DNA from: Pyrenophora tritici-repentis
Lineage: Eukaryota; Ascomycota; Dothideomycetes; Pleosporales; Pleosporaceae
Assembly (NCBI RefSeq): GCF_003171515.1
Contig: NC_089390.1
Coordinates: 1,116,001-1,180,000, forward strand
DNA length: 64,000 nt
Direction: 5' to 3'
The notes beneath the pieces were generated by a model, which saw nothing but the letters and a program-made list of their open reading frames with translations, was not told the origin of the DNA and ran no database searches. Of the stretch, positions 17,525 through 28,757 are shown in pieces. The position numbers and the translations under genes were made by a program. Each line of letters opens with the position of its first letter. Within the stretch, counting starts at the first letter, position 1.

Positions 17525-18877
17525 ATGAACTCCATACGACTCGCCGCACGACGACCAATATTCCGCTGTCTTAATACCCCGCCACGTCAAATCCGCCAGG
17601 GATCCCGGGCTAGAAGACCAGACTTTGACTTTGAGGCCATAGTCAAACGAGGCGCTCGGCCCAAGAGCCTTCGCCCAGATGAAGACTTTGTTTCAATCCA
17701 CCGCGCAGAGGCGATTCGTCGCGCGGAATATGTGAGGAGGAGGAATTGGTTGGCTTTGGGTGCTGCGTTATCCATGCTTGCTCCCATCTTTCTGGTCCGG
17801 TTATGGGATGTGCCAGTAGAGGAGGAGAAGGAGGAGAATAAGAGCCGGGGAGTAGTAGATATGGTGTGGGGACCGTCCACCAAGACGGATGCACCACGAA
17901 AGGCGGCAGAAGCGTTCCAGGGAAAGAAGGTCGTTATTGCTGCTGGCGACAAGGTTATTGCTGCACCAGAAGATTCTGAGAACCCACAAGCGTCAGACCC
18001 TGATGCCATTGAACTCGTCGAGACTGGCACCTCTTACGTCCCCTACTTCCCACGTACCATCCGCCTTCCCACCGACAAGACCGGCCCTGAAGCCATTACC
18101 AGCGACGCCGAATACACACTGCTTGGTCTTGGTATTAGAAAGGTCTCGTTCCTGCGAGTACAAGTCTACGTCGTGGGTCTCTATGTCAAGACCTCCGACT
18201 TGTCAACTCTCCAAAATCACCTCATCAATACTGTGAATCCTACCGCATCGGCATTGATTCCGAGTGAGAAGAAGGATCTCCGCGAAGCACTCCTCGATCC
18301 AGAGAAGAGTAACAAGATATGGGAGGCGATCCTTAGCAGGGATGGAACTGCGGGTGTAGACATGGCTTTCCGTGTCGTTCCTTGCCGAGGTACAGACTTT
18401 AAGCATCTTCAAGACGGTTGGATGCGGGGTATCACCTCACGAACGGATGAGGTGCGGAGGAAGCAAGCAGAGTTGATCAGACAACAGGCAGCCGAGAACA
18501 AGTCCATTGCACTCCCCAAGCCTGTTGAAGAGGGCGAGTTTCAAGACGAGTCATTTGGTCTTGCGATGAAGGAGTTCAGGAACCTATTCCAGGGCAAGGG
18601 CAAGGCACCAAAGGGCAGTGTTATCATCTTGACACGTGACAGGAGCGGCAGCCTGGGTGCTTTATACCAGCCTATTGTCAAAGGCGACAAGCTAGAGACC
18701 ATGGGTAAATCATCCTGGTTGGGCGAGGTAAAGGATGAGAGGGTAGGTAGGTTGGTTTGGTTGTTGTATCTTGGCGGACAAAACGTCAGCTCTGAAGATG
18801 CAAGGAAGAGCATTGTCGATGGATGTGTTGATATTGTGGAGCGGCCTGTTGGTACGCTAGAAACTATGGTTCATTAG
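17525..18877 (+). CDS. AIM18: AIM18-like mitochondrial protein with chalcone-isomerase fold
   Basis: Single exon, 450 residues from the ATG at 17525 (context CACCATGA). The frame continues upstream only from a TTG. The N-terminus (NSIRLAARRPIFRCLNTPPR) is Arg-rich and lacks acids, a typical mitochondrial presequence; a TM helix spans about 74-94 (NWLALGAALSMLAPIFLVRLW). The chalcone-isomerase-like domain follows: ETGTSYVPYFPRTIRLP, YTLLGLGIRKVSFLRVQVYV, VVGLYVKTSDL, FRVVPCRGTDFKHLQDGWMR and GSVIILTRDRSGSLGALY. The yeast homologue is a mitochondrial inner-membrane protein reported to bind haem; fungal members are not known to be enzymes. Length fits the family. Confidence 0.85.
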   Translation: MNSIRLAARRPIFRCLNTPPRQIRQGSRARRPDFDFEAIVKRGARPKSLRPDEDFVSIHRAEAIRRAEYVRRRNWLALGAALSMLAPIFLVRLWDVPVEEEKEENKSRGVVDMVWGPSTKTDAPRKAAEAFQGKKVVIAAGDKVIAAPEDSENPQASDPDAIELVETGTSYVPYFPRTIRLPTDKTGPEAITSDAEYTLLGLGIRKVSFLRVQVYVVGLYVKTSDLSTLQNHLINTVNPTASALIPSEKKDLREALLDPEKSNKIWEAILSRDGTAGVDMAFRVVPCRGTDFKHLQDGWMRGITSRTDEVRRKQAELIRQQAAENKSIALPKPVEEGEFQDESFGLAMKEFRNLFQGKGKAPKGSVIILTRDRSGSLGALYQPIVKGDKLETMGKSSWLGEVKDERVGRLVWLLYLGGQNVSSEDARKSIVDGCVDIVERPVGTLETMVH

Positions 18878-19637
18878 TAATCAAGTATAAATAAAGGTCA
18901 TGACTTCGTCTACCTCACTCTCTCACTCAGCACACTTCCTATTTTCAAATTCAGAATGACGTGAAACGGGTCATGGTGAGTGTTTTAGGCCAGGTCCATG
19001 ATTTGATGTGGTCTTTCTCTGCTATAAAAATTAAAAGTACATAAGGATATATGGCTGTTTACGTGCTTCTTTCCAGCGCCTCGTAAGGCAGTGACAGAGT
19101 TGTGTAGTAGATGAGAGAAACATGTTCTATTTGAATTCCAAAAGGCGGGAACACCTATATTGTTTGTCGGGTCGACGAAACCAGTCACTTATTAGTGAGT
19201 GATGTCAGAATGAAATTGTTATAAGAGAAAACATAGAATTAAAACGAATGCAGTACAGTAGATGGGAACCAGGAGTACTCTCATAGTTACGATTAGAACT
19301 ATTTTTGATCATTCCTTCCAACCTCGCAGTGATACACTCATGAGGTGTAACGGTCAAAAGCTTTTTACATACGTATGGTGCTTCAATGTTTCTATGAAGT
19401 TGATGTGTAGCTTCTTAAAATACGCGTAAGCGCCCAACATCTGCAGGAAGCTTGTAATCTGGAACGTAAATTCTTGTCACTGCCTCTTTCCCGGGGCTTT
19501 TCACACCACCAAAGCTGCTATTCCTAAGGATAATCCATAGCGTAGGTTAAGTAGAGGATTTCCCTAGAATGACGCTCTAATCCTGGTGGAGACTCATAAT
19601 GACAAACTCATCATTAGCGGGGTTAGCAGTTCTTCAA
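18878..19637. other. Intergenic 5' of the pogo element
   Basis: AT-rich, no gene supported; holds the AIM18 3' flank. Confidence 0.5.
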
Positions 19638-19639
19638 TA

Positions 19640-19684
19640 ACGTGTCTGTGCGCGTGATGCCCATAATCGCGTGCCGCACACCCC
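19640..19684 (+). repeat. Left terminal inverted repeat, 45 bp
   Basis: Perfect inverted match to 21694-21738; ends in ACACCCC. Confidence 0.93.
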
Positions 19685-19739
19685 GCAACATCAACACCAA
19701 TCCACCCTTACCACTTCAACCACCCATAACTCCACAACC

Positions 19740-21760
19740 ATGAGTTGTATCAACGCTGCGATTGAAGCTATTGAATCGCGTGATCCCGGAGATAAATTTA
19801 CATACTCTGAGGTTGCGCGCCGCTTTGGTGTTGATCGCTCTACGTTGTCGCGACGCCATCAACAGATCCGGGGCTCAAATGAAGCCAAATCACGTAATCA
19901 GCAACTCCTTCACCCACACCAGGAGCTACAGCTTCTAGAGCACATTGACGAGCTTACTGAGGCTGGCTTACCACCGACGAGGACTATGATCCAGAACTTT
20001 GCTAGTGCTATAGCCGGAAGGGCTACCTCCCAAAGCTGGGTGACGCGCTTCTTTCACCGTCATCCCGACGCGATTATATCACGTTGGTCAACTGGTTTGG
20101 ACCGCAATCGCCACCGGGCTGATTCTGTATACAAGTACGAGTCGTACTTTGATCTACTATCTACTAAAATGGCTCAGCACCATATTCGGGCGCAGGATGT
20201 ATATAATATGGATGAGAAGGGATTCCTTATTGGAGTGACGGGGAGGAGTAAGAGAGTGTTTAGTAAGCAGAAATATGAGACTGGGGGCTTTAAGAAAGTG
20301 ATACAGGACGGCAACAGAGATTGGATCACTGTTATCGCTGCTATATGTGCTGATGGGAGTACGTTACCGCCCGCGATTATATACGAAGCTACTTCGGGCA
20401 ACATGTACGCCAGATGGGTTGATGATATCGCAATTGACGATCCAGTCTACGTTACCTCAAGTCCCTCAGGGTGGACCAATGATCAGGTAGGCCTGGCATG
20501 GCTCGAACAGGTGTTTGATCGCCATACGAAGGAGAAGGCCGGCAATCACACACGCTTACTCATCCTTGACGGCCATGGGAGTCACGTTACTATGGAGTTT
20601 ATTGACTATGCGATCGCCCACAATATTATGTTACTCATACTACCCCCCATAGTACCCATACGCTGCAGCCACTCGATGTGGTAATGTTCAAACCTCTGGC
20701 AGCCGCGTACTCACTCAGCTTGCAGCACTACCTCCAGGCGAGCCACGGTCTCTTAGCTGTGAGGAAGGATGACTTCTACCGTCTTTTCAAGCCTGCCTGG
20801 GACTCCTCTTTCATTAAGAAGCACGCGTTGAAGGCATTTAAAGCCACTGGGATAGCTCCTATAGATCCCGAAGTAGTACTTAAAAAGTTCCGAAAGTCAA
20901 CACTAACAGCACCGCCGCCACTAGTGAACGTGAGTAGAGCTACTATCACGAACCTCATTAATCAGGCCTACGATCCGAGCTCTATTGCGGCCAACAACCT
21001 CTCAGAAATACTCCTCCGCCTCCAGGCTGCCAAAGAGATCGCCGAGTACGAGAAGGACGCACTGCGCGCGGCGCTACACGTTCACCAGAAGCCCCGCAAT
21101 CGGCACGAACCTCCCCTAGATCTACAGCAGCGAAAAGCGTTCCATTCAGGGGCAGTTTGGTGGTCGCCGTGCAAGCTTCGAGAGGCCCGCTTCAGGCAGC
21201 TAGTGAAGGAGAAGGAGAAGGAGAAAGAGCTACTTGATAAGATAGAGTTGAAAGAGGCAAAGGAGAACAACAGGATCTATCAACTTAAGATCAAAGAGGC
21301 AGCGCGGGCGGCGCGTGAGGAGGCAAAGAAGGTGCGGGATGAAGCCAAGGCTGTAAAGGCTGCCGAACTTGACGCCAAACGACGCGATCGCGACGCTGCA
21401 AAGGCTATACAACAACCCCAATCGGGCAAGCGTAAGGCTTCAAAGCCCGCTGCAAAGCAACAGCCAAAAAAACGACGCGTGGGTGGTGCTGGCGGTGGCA
21501 CTCTGGCTGAGGTGGCTGCACCGGCTCCCCACCAACAACCACCCGACGCGGCCGGGCCGTCAATACTCCGGCAAAATATAGATAGACAAAGTTGTAGAGC
21601 TACGTCTATAGATCAATACACCGGAAAATCTCGCGATAATAGTTATTGTACGTGGCTGCACAGCCTCAACTTTGCCGTCGTCGCGATATTGGTGGGGTGT
21701 GCGGCACGCGATTATGGGCATCACGCGCACAGACACGTTACCGGGCCAAGATATTATTAA
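19740..21760 (+). pseudogene. pogo/Fot1 transposase with a one-base frameshift
   Basis: Starts at ATG 19740. Residues 1-50 are a Psq-type helix-turn-helix (AAIEAIESRDPGDKFTYSEV, ARRFGVDRSTLSRRHQ). Residues ~58-120 are a CENP-B-type second DNA-binding domain (LLEHIDELTEAGLPPTRTMI, WVTRFFHRHPD). The DDE domain has its first Asp at 158 (YNMDEKGF) and second at 277 (LILDGHGSH). At 20643-20648 the frame meets a run of six C and shifts; the message continues in the +1 frame with HTLQPLDVVMFKPL, holding the third Asp (codon at 20675), about 35 residues after the second. The C-terminal part (to ~21560) is Ala/Lys/Glu-rich coiled coil with a basic end (KRKASKPAAKQQPKKRR). The second frame runs past the right TIR to TAA at 21758-21760, so the native stop may be lost too. 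As it stands the product would lose its third catalytic residue. Confidence 0.85.
21694..21738 (-). repeat. Right terminal inverted repeat, 45 bp
   Basis: Perfect inverted match to 19640-19684. Confidence 0.93.
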
Positions 21761-22364
21761 TCATCTACTGAGTGAGAATAACGAGTCTATCGACCCACAC
21801 GTTAGTCGCCCTTACGTCGATGCTAGCTCCACTCACACTCCACGACTCCAATAATTACCACCTGCGTCAGAAATTGTGGATCTTATCGAGAATTCAACAA
21901 AACCCCATCATCTCGTAATTGCATGTCCCAGCAATGACATCAACGTCGCTCCCGTGTGCCAAGCTTTCTCGCTAATCATGTCCCCGCCAGCATGCCGTTG
22001 TATGACGTTCATTCCTCTGCTTGTACCCTTTTCTCCCAATCAACCCCAGCCGTTCTTAACAGTCTTTTCACCGGAGTCAGCCGATATGCTGATTAATAGA
22101 CACACGGCGTTGTTGTTCTCGGACTATGGCTGCGAGTGGAAGGGATAAGCTTCTACGAAGCAACAATGGCGTAGGATCGACGCTAGGACGGCGGATGCTT
22201 GTTTCCAGGCGGGTGACTTGCATCGGAGTTGTGAGGAAGGCGCACCGCACGTAGGTGGTTGGAATGCAGGCCTTAAGTGCACTTGCCGTTGATCAGTACT
22301 ATTGTCCATACTCTTACATACAAACCCCTCTCTACTACGTCTATCCATACATATTCATCTCAAG
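21741..22364. other. Intergenic, promoter side of the four-TM gene
   Basis: No gene supported. It should contain the promoter and leader of the gene at 22365. Confidence 0.5.
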
Positions 22365-23189
22365 ATGGCGGTAATATGGGGCCTCGATCTCAAGGAAATG
22401 CAATGGGGCAAGTTCAAGTCAGGTTACATGTGGAACAAGGAGTATCACAACCGCCGCACAAAATTCATCATCTACCAACTCGCCATGATCCTTTGTGTGG
22501 TCAGTGAGAGTCTAGGAACTGCAGCGCTGTCTGGTAAGTAAAGTCGCATCCTTGATAACAGCTCACTGACTTGCAGACTACGTCGATCAACAAAAGTTCG
22601 TCTCGAGACTCAACAGCAATGTTACCGTACACAACAACAACTTCATCGGTATCGCATCGTACAACATCTTTGTTGGCATCTATGTTGCCACCATCTTTGG
22701 AAGCGCCTTCTTCTTCGATCTCTTCTGGCCTGAACGGAAAGAATCGCAGGGAGTCAAGATGGCTTGGAAGGTCTGCTCCGTTCTCGCCTGTATGCTTTCC
22801 CTCGCCTGCGCGTTGGCATACACATACATCGTCGCAAGCCAAAGCGCATACGTAACAGGGACAAACACTGCGGATGCACAGAGACTTCTCGCACTCTACG
22901 GTGGAAGTCCGTTGAAATACAGCAGCAACGGCCGCGCAATTGCCAGCGTAGTCTTCCTCTGGCCGGGAATGATCTTCACCTTTGTTAGGTATGTAATCTT
23001 CCTCTTTGAACTCCATTCGCTAACATCCCCAGCACGTACCTCCTCTGGCATTCTCTAGCCCACATCGACGCTTACGGCCCGATGTCCAAACACGCTCGTA
23101 CGGAAAAGGCCGTTGACAGCGCTAGTGTCACCGAACCAACCAACCTTGACAACCAAAGCTTCACCTCCACATCCCGAGCAGTCGCATAG
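22365..23189 (+). CDS. Fungal four-TM membrane protein, function unknown
   Basis: Three exons: 22365-22533, 22577-22988, 23033-23189; 245 residues. Introns are 43 and 44 bp (GTAAGT...TTGCAG; GTATGT...CCCCAG with CTAAC) and keep frame. Four hydrophobic helices: FIIYQLAMILCVVSESLGTA (~30-55), FIGIASYNIFVGIYVATIFG with the following FFFDLFW (~75-105), CSVLACMLSLACALAYTYIV (~118-140) and AIASVVFLWPGMIFTF with YLLWHSLAHI (~175-205). The spacing (four helices, short loops, polar tails) resembles fungal MARVEL-like proteins, but no diagnostic motif is visible. The C-terminal 35 residues are polar and Ser/Thr-rich. Confidence 0.8.
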
Positions 23190-25326
23190 TCCTATCAAGG
23201 ACATGATTTTCGTCTCATCTCCGATCGGACACGTGGTTCATACACAGGCCGAAATGTCAAACATGGCTTGGGCGTTGGTGTAAGAATGGAGGGATTTTCG
23301 GTATACGGTGGCATAGTTGCGGTGTTTACAAATGTTGATACCCTTACGGCTGCATGAGATACGCTTTGTCGTTTGCGTAATTTAAGTCAAATCCGAAAAC
23401 GTTCATGAGTTATTTTTACGCTCTTGCAATACGACTTGCTAAGACGGCTTTACATGGTCTTCCTTGCCTGTCGCCAACCTCCCAAACAATGCCAACCACT
23501 CTTTGAACACCTTGGCGAACAAGGTACGCGCTGTTTCAATCCAAAGAACTCGAGACGAGGGATGATACATGGACTAGGACAGGACCTGTTGACCTATTCT
23601 AGGCTTACTTGCTCTCTATCCTAGTCGTCCATGAGGGATCGACGACGCTGTTTCGAGGCATTAACGGCATGTTCTAGATGACAAGAATCCCGGAAATGAG
23701 GTAGGTGCGCGCCATGCAAAAGTGGGTAAATGGATCCATGGATACGGAAGAGTGTATCGTGAAGTTGTGGGATGTTTGAGACAGAGTTAATACTGCCACG
23801 AATAATGAGAAGAAATTCTACCACTTTAACCGCCTTGATTAATAAAGTGTCTCAATCTCATACTCCTGTAATAATCAAGCCACATGCTAGTCAGTCGGAA
23901 AGGCACGTCATGGGCAATTACACTCACGTACATGTGGAAGAAGTAAACCTACACCCCTAGTGACTCATCAACTCAGACTTGTATCTTACTCGTCTCCTCC
24001 CATGTCGTCTGACCCAAACAACCAATAGAAATTGAACCAAGTCATGTAGCTGAAGTCTGTGCTAGTCATAGAATAGTCATGGAAAAAGAAATATGGTCAC
24101 AAACGAACACCTGGAGTGGCGAGAAGAAGCATCTGCATGCTTCTGGGGCCCCAAACATGAAAACCTACTCATCGCAACACTTGGCGAATGCGATTGTAAA
24201 AAGCAGCTCTTGACCGTTCAGTCGAAATGATCGACACGTCATCCAACATGTGTATCGGTGTTGACTTGCTTCTGCCGTAGCAATACACCCCCGACAAAAA
24301 ACAAACCGACACGAGTACCAGTTCTTGCCACTGCGGGCTACGCCGTCCGCACCACAGAACCTGAAACCGGATCGAGTGCCTAAAAAAGCAATGACATGCA
24401 TGTCATGTTCCCACGTGGATTCACAATGACAGACGCATTACCGATAGTCATGTGAGACACCGACTCCGCGATTTCATGCCGATAAGAGGCTGAAGATGGC
24501 AGAAGCGACAAGTGTCTCAAAACTACGAGGAACATGAATCTGATGACATGAACTTGACATTTCAGTGGAGTTGGTCTGAGGTGGAGCACCCATGGTAATA
24601 TCATCGTATTGGCATGCCGCAGCTCTACTTACAAGCTCTAATAAAGCCGAAGTCCTTCCAGAACCCCGTTTGTCTATCAAACAGAACATGTGTATGGGTT
24701 GCCAGGATCGGGCTCCGAGACGACATGTTGTGCATAAGCTCAGGTGCAATCGATAAAGGGGATAAACTTTGATCGCAGCGTGTCCGTTGTTTCAATGTCA
24801 TTCTGTCAAGTTTGACGTCAAGAACGAGACGGTGTTTCAGCTCACAACGGCGCCCAAACCTAGAATAGCGTTCCAAAGTTGGACGACCTTCCGCATGTGG
24901 CTGCTAGTGGACTTGGCCGGGGCGCTAGGGGAAGCCATGCCGCGTCAACAAGTGGCTTGCCGCTTTTATGAGAGTTGCAGCTAGCGTGATAGGCTCCCGT
25001 ATCCGCGAAATGAGGATACGTGTGCGAGGGTTATGGTTGTGTTGGTAGGGCTGAAGAAGGGTTCTTCTGCAAGGCCGGTAGAAAAGGGACGCCAGTGCGG
25101 TCTTGTGCAAGGACATGGATGGCGACGAAGAAAATTTGCAAAGTTGCCTGATTGTTTTTGTGCAAATCTTGGTTCAAAGCATGCAGGGCAAAATAGAAAG
25201 AACAGGCCCGAGCCGCAGAGTACGTTTGCTCGCGTTGTGCTTTTGTTGTTGGGCCTGATAAGTCGGTATTGACGAACTATCGAGACAAGGGAGCTAGTCA
25301 TTAGCCAGCCAACTTTCATCCACTAC
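23190..25326. other. Gene-poor stretch of about 2.1 kb
   Basis: No ORF over ~90 codons with coding character, no intron-rich pattern, no RNA gene recognised. It holds the 3' flanks of the convergent genes on each side. Confidence 0.5.
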
Positions 25327-26098
25327 TCAAACCGTCCGTCGATCCGTCATGACCCTGACAATGGAGCCTGGGCCAGCTATCTCCACAAGCTGTGGTTGTT
25401 AGTGAGCAAATCAAGGAATCAGTCATGACGAACCTACCTTTTCGTGCCAGCTGAGCAGGACGCTCATGGCCTGGCCACCGCCCTCTGCGCCGCCACGCGT
25501 ATGGATTTGGGAAAAACCAGTCGCCTGAGGTGTGATGTTGCGTGTGTTGGTTGCTGGGCTCGCCTGTGCCATGCCCTTGTAACTACAGATACGAAATTAG
25601 CCCGACGTCGCCTGTGTGCCACTGTGGCGCGTGGAAGGTACGGAAGGCGCAGCTGGCGAGAAGTGATGTTTGGCGGTGAGCTCAAACGTACATGTACTTC
25701 ATGAGAACGTCCAACGCCTCGGTTCCACCAGGAGCACTGTATAACCGGCTGAGCATTGGTGACATGTCGGACGCTCGTATAGACTGGAGAATCTCGATTA
25801 CGACTGCGAGGTACGTTTCCTAGTGGGACAGTCAGCCGTGGTTTGACCTGGTCGTGGGGTGCCTGTGGCATACCTTTCCCTTGTCGTCTGCTCCATAAGG
25901 CGGATTCTCTAAGGCCCCCTGGAGAGCTCCCTCATTGTCACCCCCTCGTAGTAGCTGTCGTATTTGCGAGGCACTGTTTTGGACATCGGCTGTAGAGACG
26001 GGCGTGACAGCAGGAGCGAGAGAGCTCAGGTCAAAGTTTGCGGGGCTGTCCGGGTCCAGAGCGTCAATGTTGATTGTACGCCAATTGATAGCGGCCAT
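25327..26098 (-). CDS. arc15: ARPC5 / p16, subunit 5 of the Arp2/3 complex
   Basis: Four exons: 26098-25874, 25819-25692, 25582-25438, 25389-25327; 186 residues. Introns are 54, 109 and 48 bp, all GT-AG and in frame. Family motifs: the N-terminal MAAINWRTINIDALDPDSP (acidic linker that wraps Arp2), NSASQIRQLLRGGDNEGAL, NPPYGADDKGKETYLAVVIE, the helix MLSRLYSAPGGTEALDVLMK followed by YIYKGMA, and the C-terminal LLSWHEKLVEIAGPGSIVRV. Length is usual for fungi (about 150-190, with a longer Ala/Gly insert here). Arp2/3 nucleates branched actin at endocytic patches. All exons recovered with strong similarity, so the call is firm. Confidence 0.93.
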
Positions 26099-27096
26099 GG
26101 TGAGAGCTGTACGTCGACTTGCAGGTCAGGGATGGAGGAAGAGGCGTCGGTGGTGGTGGTGAGGTTCGGGACGCCGTATTCGTGGGGTGCAGCTGGCAGG
26201 TCTCCACTTTCTGCCAAGCTTGGCAGCTCGTCACGGCCACCGTGACACAATGTAACAATGACAATGATAATGGCAATGGCAATGACAACGACAGTACCTA
26301 GAAGCATTTGATAGCCATGTCAAGTTCATGTGACCCAGGCGTCTGGCGAAACATTCACCAGTGGTACAAGGCAAGGGTGGGCGCTCGATACAGCCTCCCA
26401 AGCGAAACGGATCGCTACCAGTGCGGAAGCACCCAAGGCCTATCGATCGCTGGGACCAAGATCCGCAACGCCACATGTGCGACGGCAGGCGGTTCCAGCA
26501 CGGCGGATGAGACAGATGACGATGGATGGATTGAGATGAGTAGTGGATATTGATTAGTCTAAGCTGCAAGCCGGAAGTGTCGCGAGACACCGTTTCCGCG
26601 GCCAAGGCCATCTGTCTAATTTTCAAAGCCAACGTAATGGCGGCCCATACATGTCATGAAAGAGCCGTCTAAAAGAACGCAAAATCGTCGCGGCATGGCC
26701 ATCATCCCAGCGATGCGACCAGCCCAACGAGCTATAGTACAATACAGTCCGCGCCCATGTTGCCAACGAAGGCGAGCGGGATATCTACCCTGGTATACTG
26801 TCCGAAAGAAAAAGAAAAAGTCCGTTTTTGGTATCTATGCCTGAGCCCAACCTGATCTATAAAACGCCGAATAAGGAAAAAGGTACTTTTTTGCCGTAAG
26901 GGAATGTCGCTAAACGTGGGACGCAAGGTTGAGCGCTCGGTGACGCGGGACGAAGCCGAAAGTGGGTATTAGGTCGCTGAGAATCGAAATAGTCGGAGCT
27001 GATTAAAAACGCGTAGATGCCGAAGTCGGCTCGAAATAGATGCGCCGTAAAACCAATGGGATGAATCGATTGTGATGTGGTGAGAGCTGTTTAGGG
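26099..27096. other. Intergenic between arc15 and the small-ORF locus
   Basis: Holds the arc15 promoter and the 3' end of the small spliced locus. A purine run (GAAAGAAAAAGAAAAAG) lies at about 26802-26821. No gene recognised. Confidence 0.4.
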
Positions 27097-27162
27097 CTGC
27101 ATATACTGTTAGTCATGCGGTTGATGCAAGGTGCGGTGGCTGCGCTTACGATGCGTGACAAG

Positions 27163-27255
27163 TCATCCCTCTGGTCCCAACGGAACCGGCTCGCCACGGA
27201 TGGTGGCATTGCGAGGCAAGGCGAAGACAAGGTCCGTTGGGAAGCTGTCGACCAT
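27163..27255 (-). CDS. Small ORF 2 (30 residues)
   Basis: Begins MVDSFPTDLVFALPRNATIR and ends GEPVPLGPEG. It starts one base after the stop of ORF 1, so translation would need re-initiation or leaky scanning. Codon use looks coding-like, but the length gives little statistical weight. No family recognised. Confidence 0.3.
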   Translation of the reverse strand: MVDSFPTDLVFALPRNATIRGEPVPLGPEG

Positions 27256-27256
27256 T

Positions 27257-27358
27257 TTATTTGGTAGGTCGTGGTTGCTCTGGCTGCTTGACGGTGCCGG
27301 TTGTGTCGTAGGCGCCGCGACCCATGTTGCTTGCTTCTGACTGTCCGAGTATGGCCAT
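27257..27358 (-). CDS. Small ORF 1 (33 residues)
   Basis: First ATG after the ATG-free leader. The peptide begins MAILGQSEASNMGRGAYDTT and ends QPEQPRPTK; polar, Gly/Pro/Thr-rich, no signal peptide or TM. Stop TAA is followed after one base by the next ATG (TAAAATG). No family recognised. Could be a real short protein or an upstream ORF. Confidence 0.35.
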   Translation of the reverse strand: MAILGQSEASNMGRGAYDTTGTVKQPEQPRPTK

Positions 27359-28721
27359 GTTGACGGGTTGTGGGTTGACTTTTATATGTTAGCTGCATGT
27401 TGCACGGGGCGGTAAATATAGAAGGGCTTACAGGATGAGGAAGCCAGCTTGCCGGTGGAGCTGAAATGGCCTGTGCGAGGGCCTGTGAAATGCAACGAGA
27501 ATGAGTGTGGTGGTCGGGCGATGCGACACGAGGCGAGACGACAGAGAAGACGGGCGAGCTTTATTAGGTAGCGTCGAAGGAGCAGCGGACCAGGCTAGCG
27601 CAGTGACTGGGGATAGCAGAGGAATGAGAGTGGATTGTTCAAAGGGAGTGCGGATGATGAAAGCAAGAAATACTAAATCAAGGGCGCCCCAAGCCTTCTA
27701 TATTCGAACCTAGAATAAGGGGGACTCTACTGACTTGCCAAAGGTGGCCTTGGCTGTCGGCGAGACAAATGAAATGAGCGACTGTGCTTTTCAGGAAGCA
27801 AAAGCCAGGGACACATGACGTTCCGGGAGCGACGGCCCCCTCGGCTTTGTTTCAGTGTAGCTCCCTTGCCCGCAGAAATTGTGAGTTGGCATGGGTGATC
27901 TGCGCACAGAGGTCCGCAACATTGGTAGACCCCTGCGCTGCACTAGAAGGCCGTACCTGCAGCGCTAGTCGGACCATGCTAACGGCTCGCTGGGGGGTGA
28001 GTCCCGCGGGCGACGAGACGCTGTCGACGGCTGGTTGTTGTTGTCGTAGTCGTAGCCCATCAGACACGTCGACACTGCGCCCCTCTTGCTGGCCGCTTCT
28101 CTTGCACCGCGCTTGAGGCAAAGCAGCAAAGCTTAGCTGAGACGAGCCAGCGTCAGCGCAACCGACGACGACCCTCTTCCCGTGTCGCGCGCACCTCTGA
28201 CTGGTTGTCATTGACTCGCTGCCGCTTTTGTTGGCTCTGTGCAGAAGCAACGCGAGCAGAAAAACTGTCCTTTTTACTTGCGAACAGACGCTCCGGGACT
28301 CTTTCCCCGCCGGGCCTGATTCACCTCGCGCTGCAGCCCTGCTTTGCGTCCATTCAACCGGGTCGCTGGTGCTCGGGATCGTGGTGGACGTGGCCACTGT
28401 GGGCTGTGGCTTGTTGATTGACAGCAGACGACATGACATTTTCTCCTAGCCCTGGTCTTTTTGTGTGGGCTTGTTTTTGCTGTCCGTCTGCACGCCTCGC
28501 GCCTTCCCTGCGGCCACCAGCGCCTTCCCCCCATGGTTGGGTGTGTTGTCTCCCGCCACGTGGGATACCTTTCCGTCGACGGCTTAGCCCTGACGTACCA
28601 TGGGCATCGTGAGGAAGGAGCCGTCGCTGTCATGTCATTGACTCATCAGACGCACTGCAGGTCAAGACTCAGGTCAAGAGACTGTCTTGCCGTTGTCTTG
28701 CCGTCCAAGAGCTCCCGTAAT

Positions 28722-28757
28722 CAGAGCGTTCAGAGCGTTCAGAGCGTTCAGAGCGTG
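28722..28757 (+). repeat. 9-bp tandem repeat (CAGAGCGTT) x4
   Basis: Four adjacent copies, the last ending GTG. Confidence 0.9.

Larger units (their letters stand above)
19640..21738 (+). mobile_element. pogo/Fot1-type DNA transposon
   Basis: 2,099 bp with perfect 45-bp terminal inverted repeats (19640-19684 and 21694-21738) that start ACGTGTCTGTGCGCGTGATG. TA dinucleotides at 19638-19639 and 21739-21740 are the target duplication expected for Tc1/mariner-superfamily elements. One transposase gene fills the interior and is broken by a single-base frameshift. Confidence 0.92.
27097..27720 (-). other. Putative spliced transcript carrying two tiny back-to-back ORFs
   Basis: On the minus strand the stretch from about 27720 to 27432 has no ATG and is pyrimidine-rich, like a leader. 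A 53-bp intron can be read at 27431-27379 (GTAAGC...CTAAC...AAAAG) and another at 27149-27097 (GTAAGC...CTAAC...TGCAG). The exon between them (27378-27150) contains ORFs of 33 and 30 codons separated by one base. The splice signals are good but unproven; transcript ends are guesses. Confidence 0.4.

Noticed and set aside
27852..28439. Minus-strand open frame of 195 codons
   Set aside because: Low-complexity composition in GC-rich DNA, no domain, competing frames on both strands, no clear splice or promoter context.
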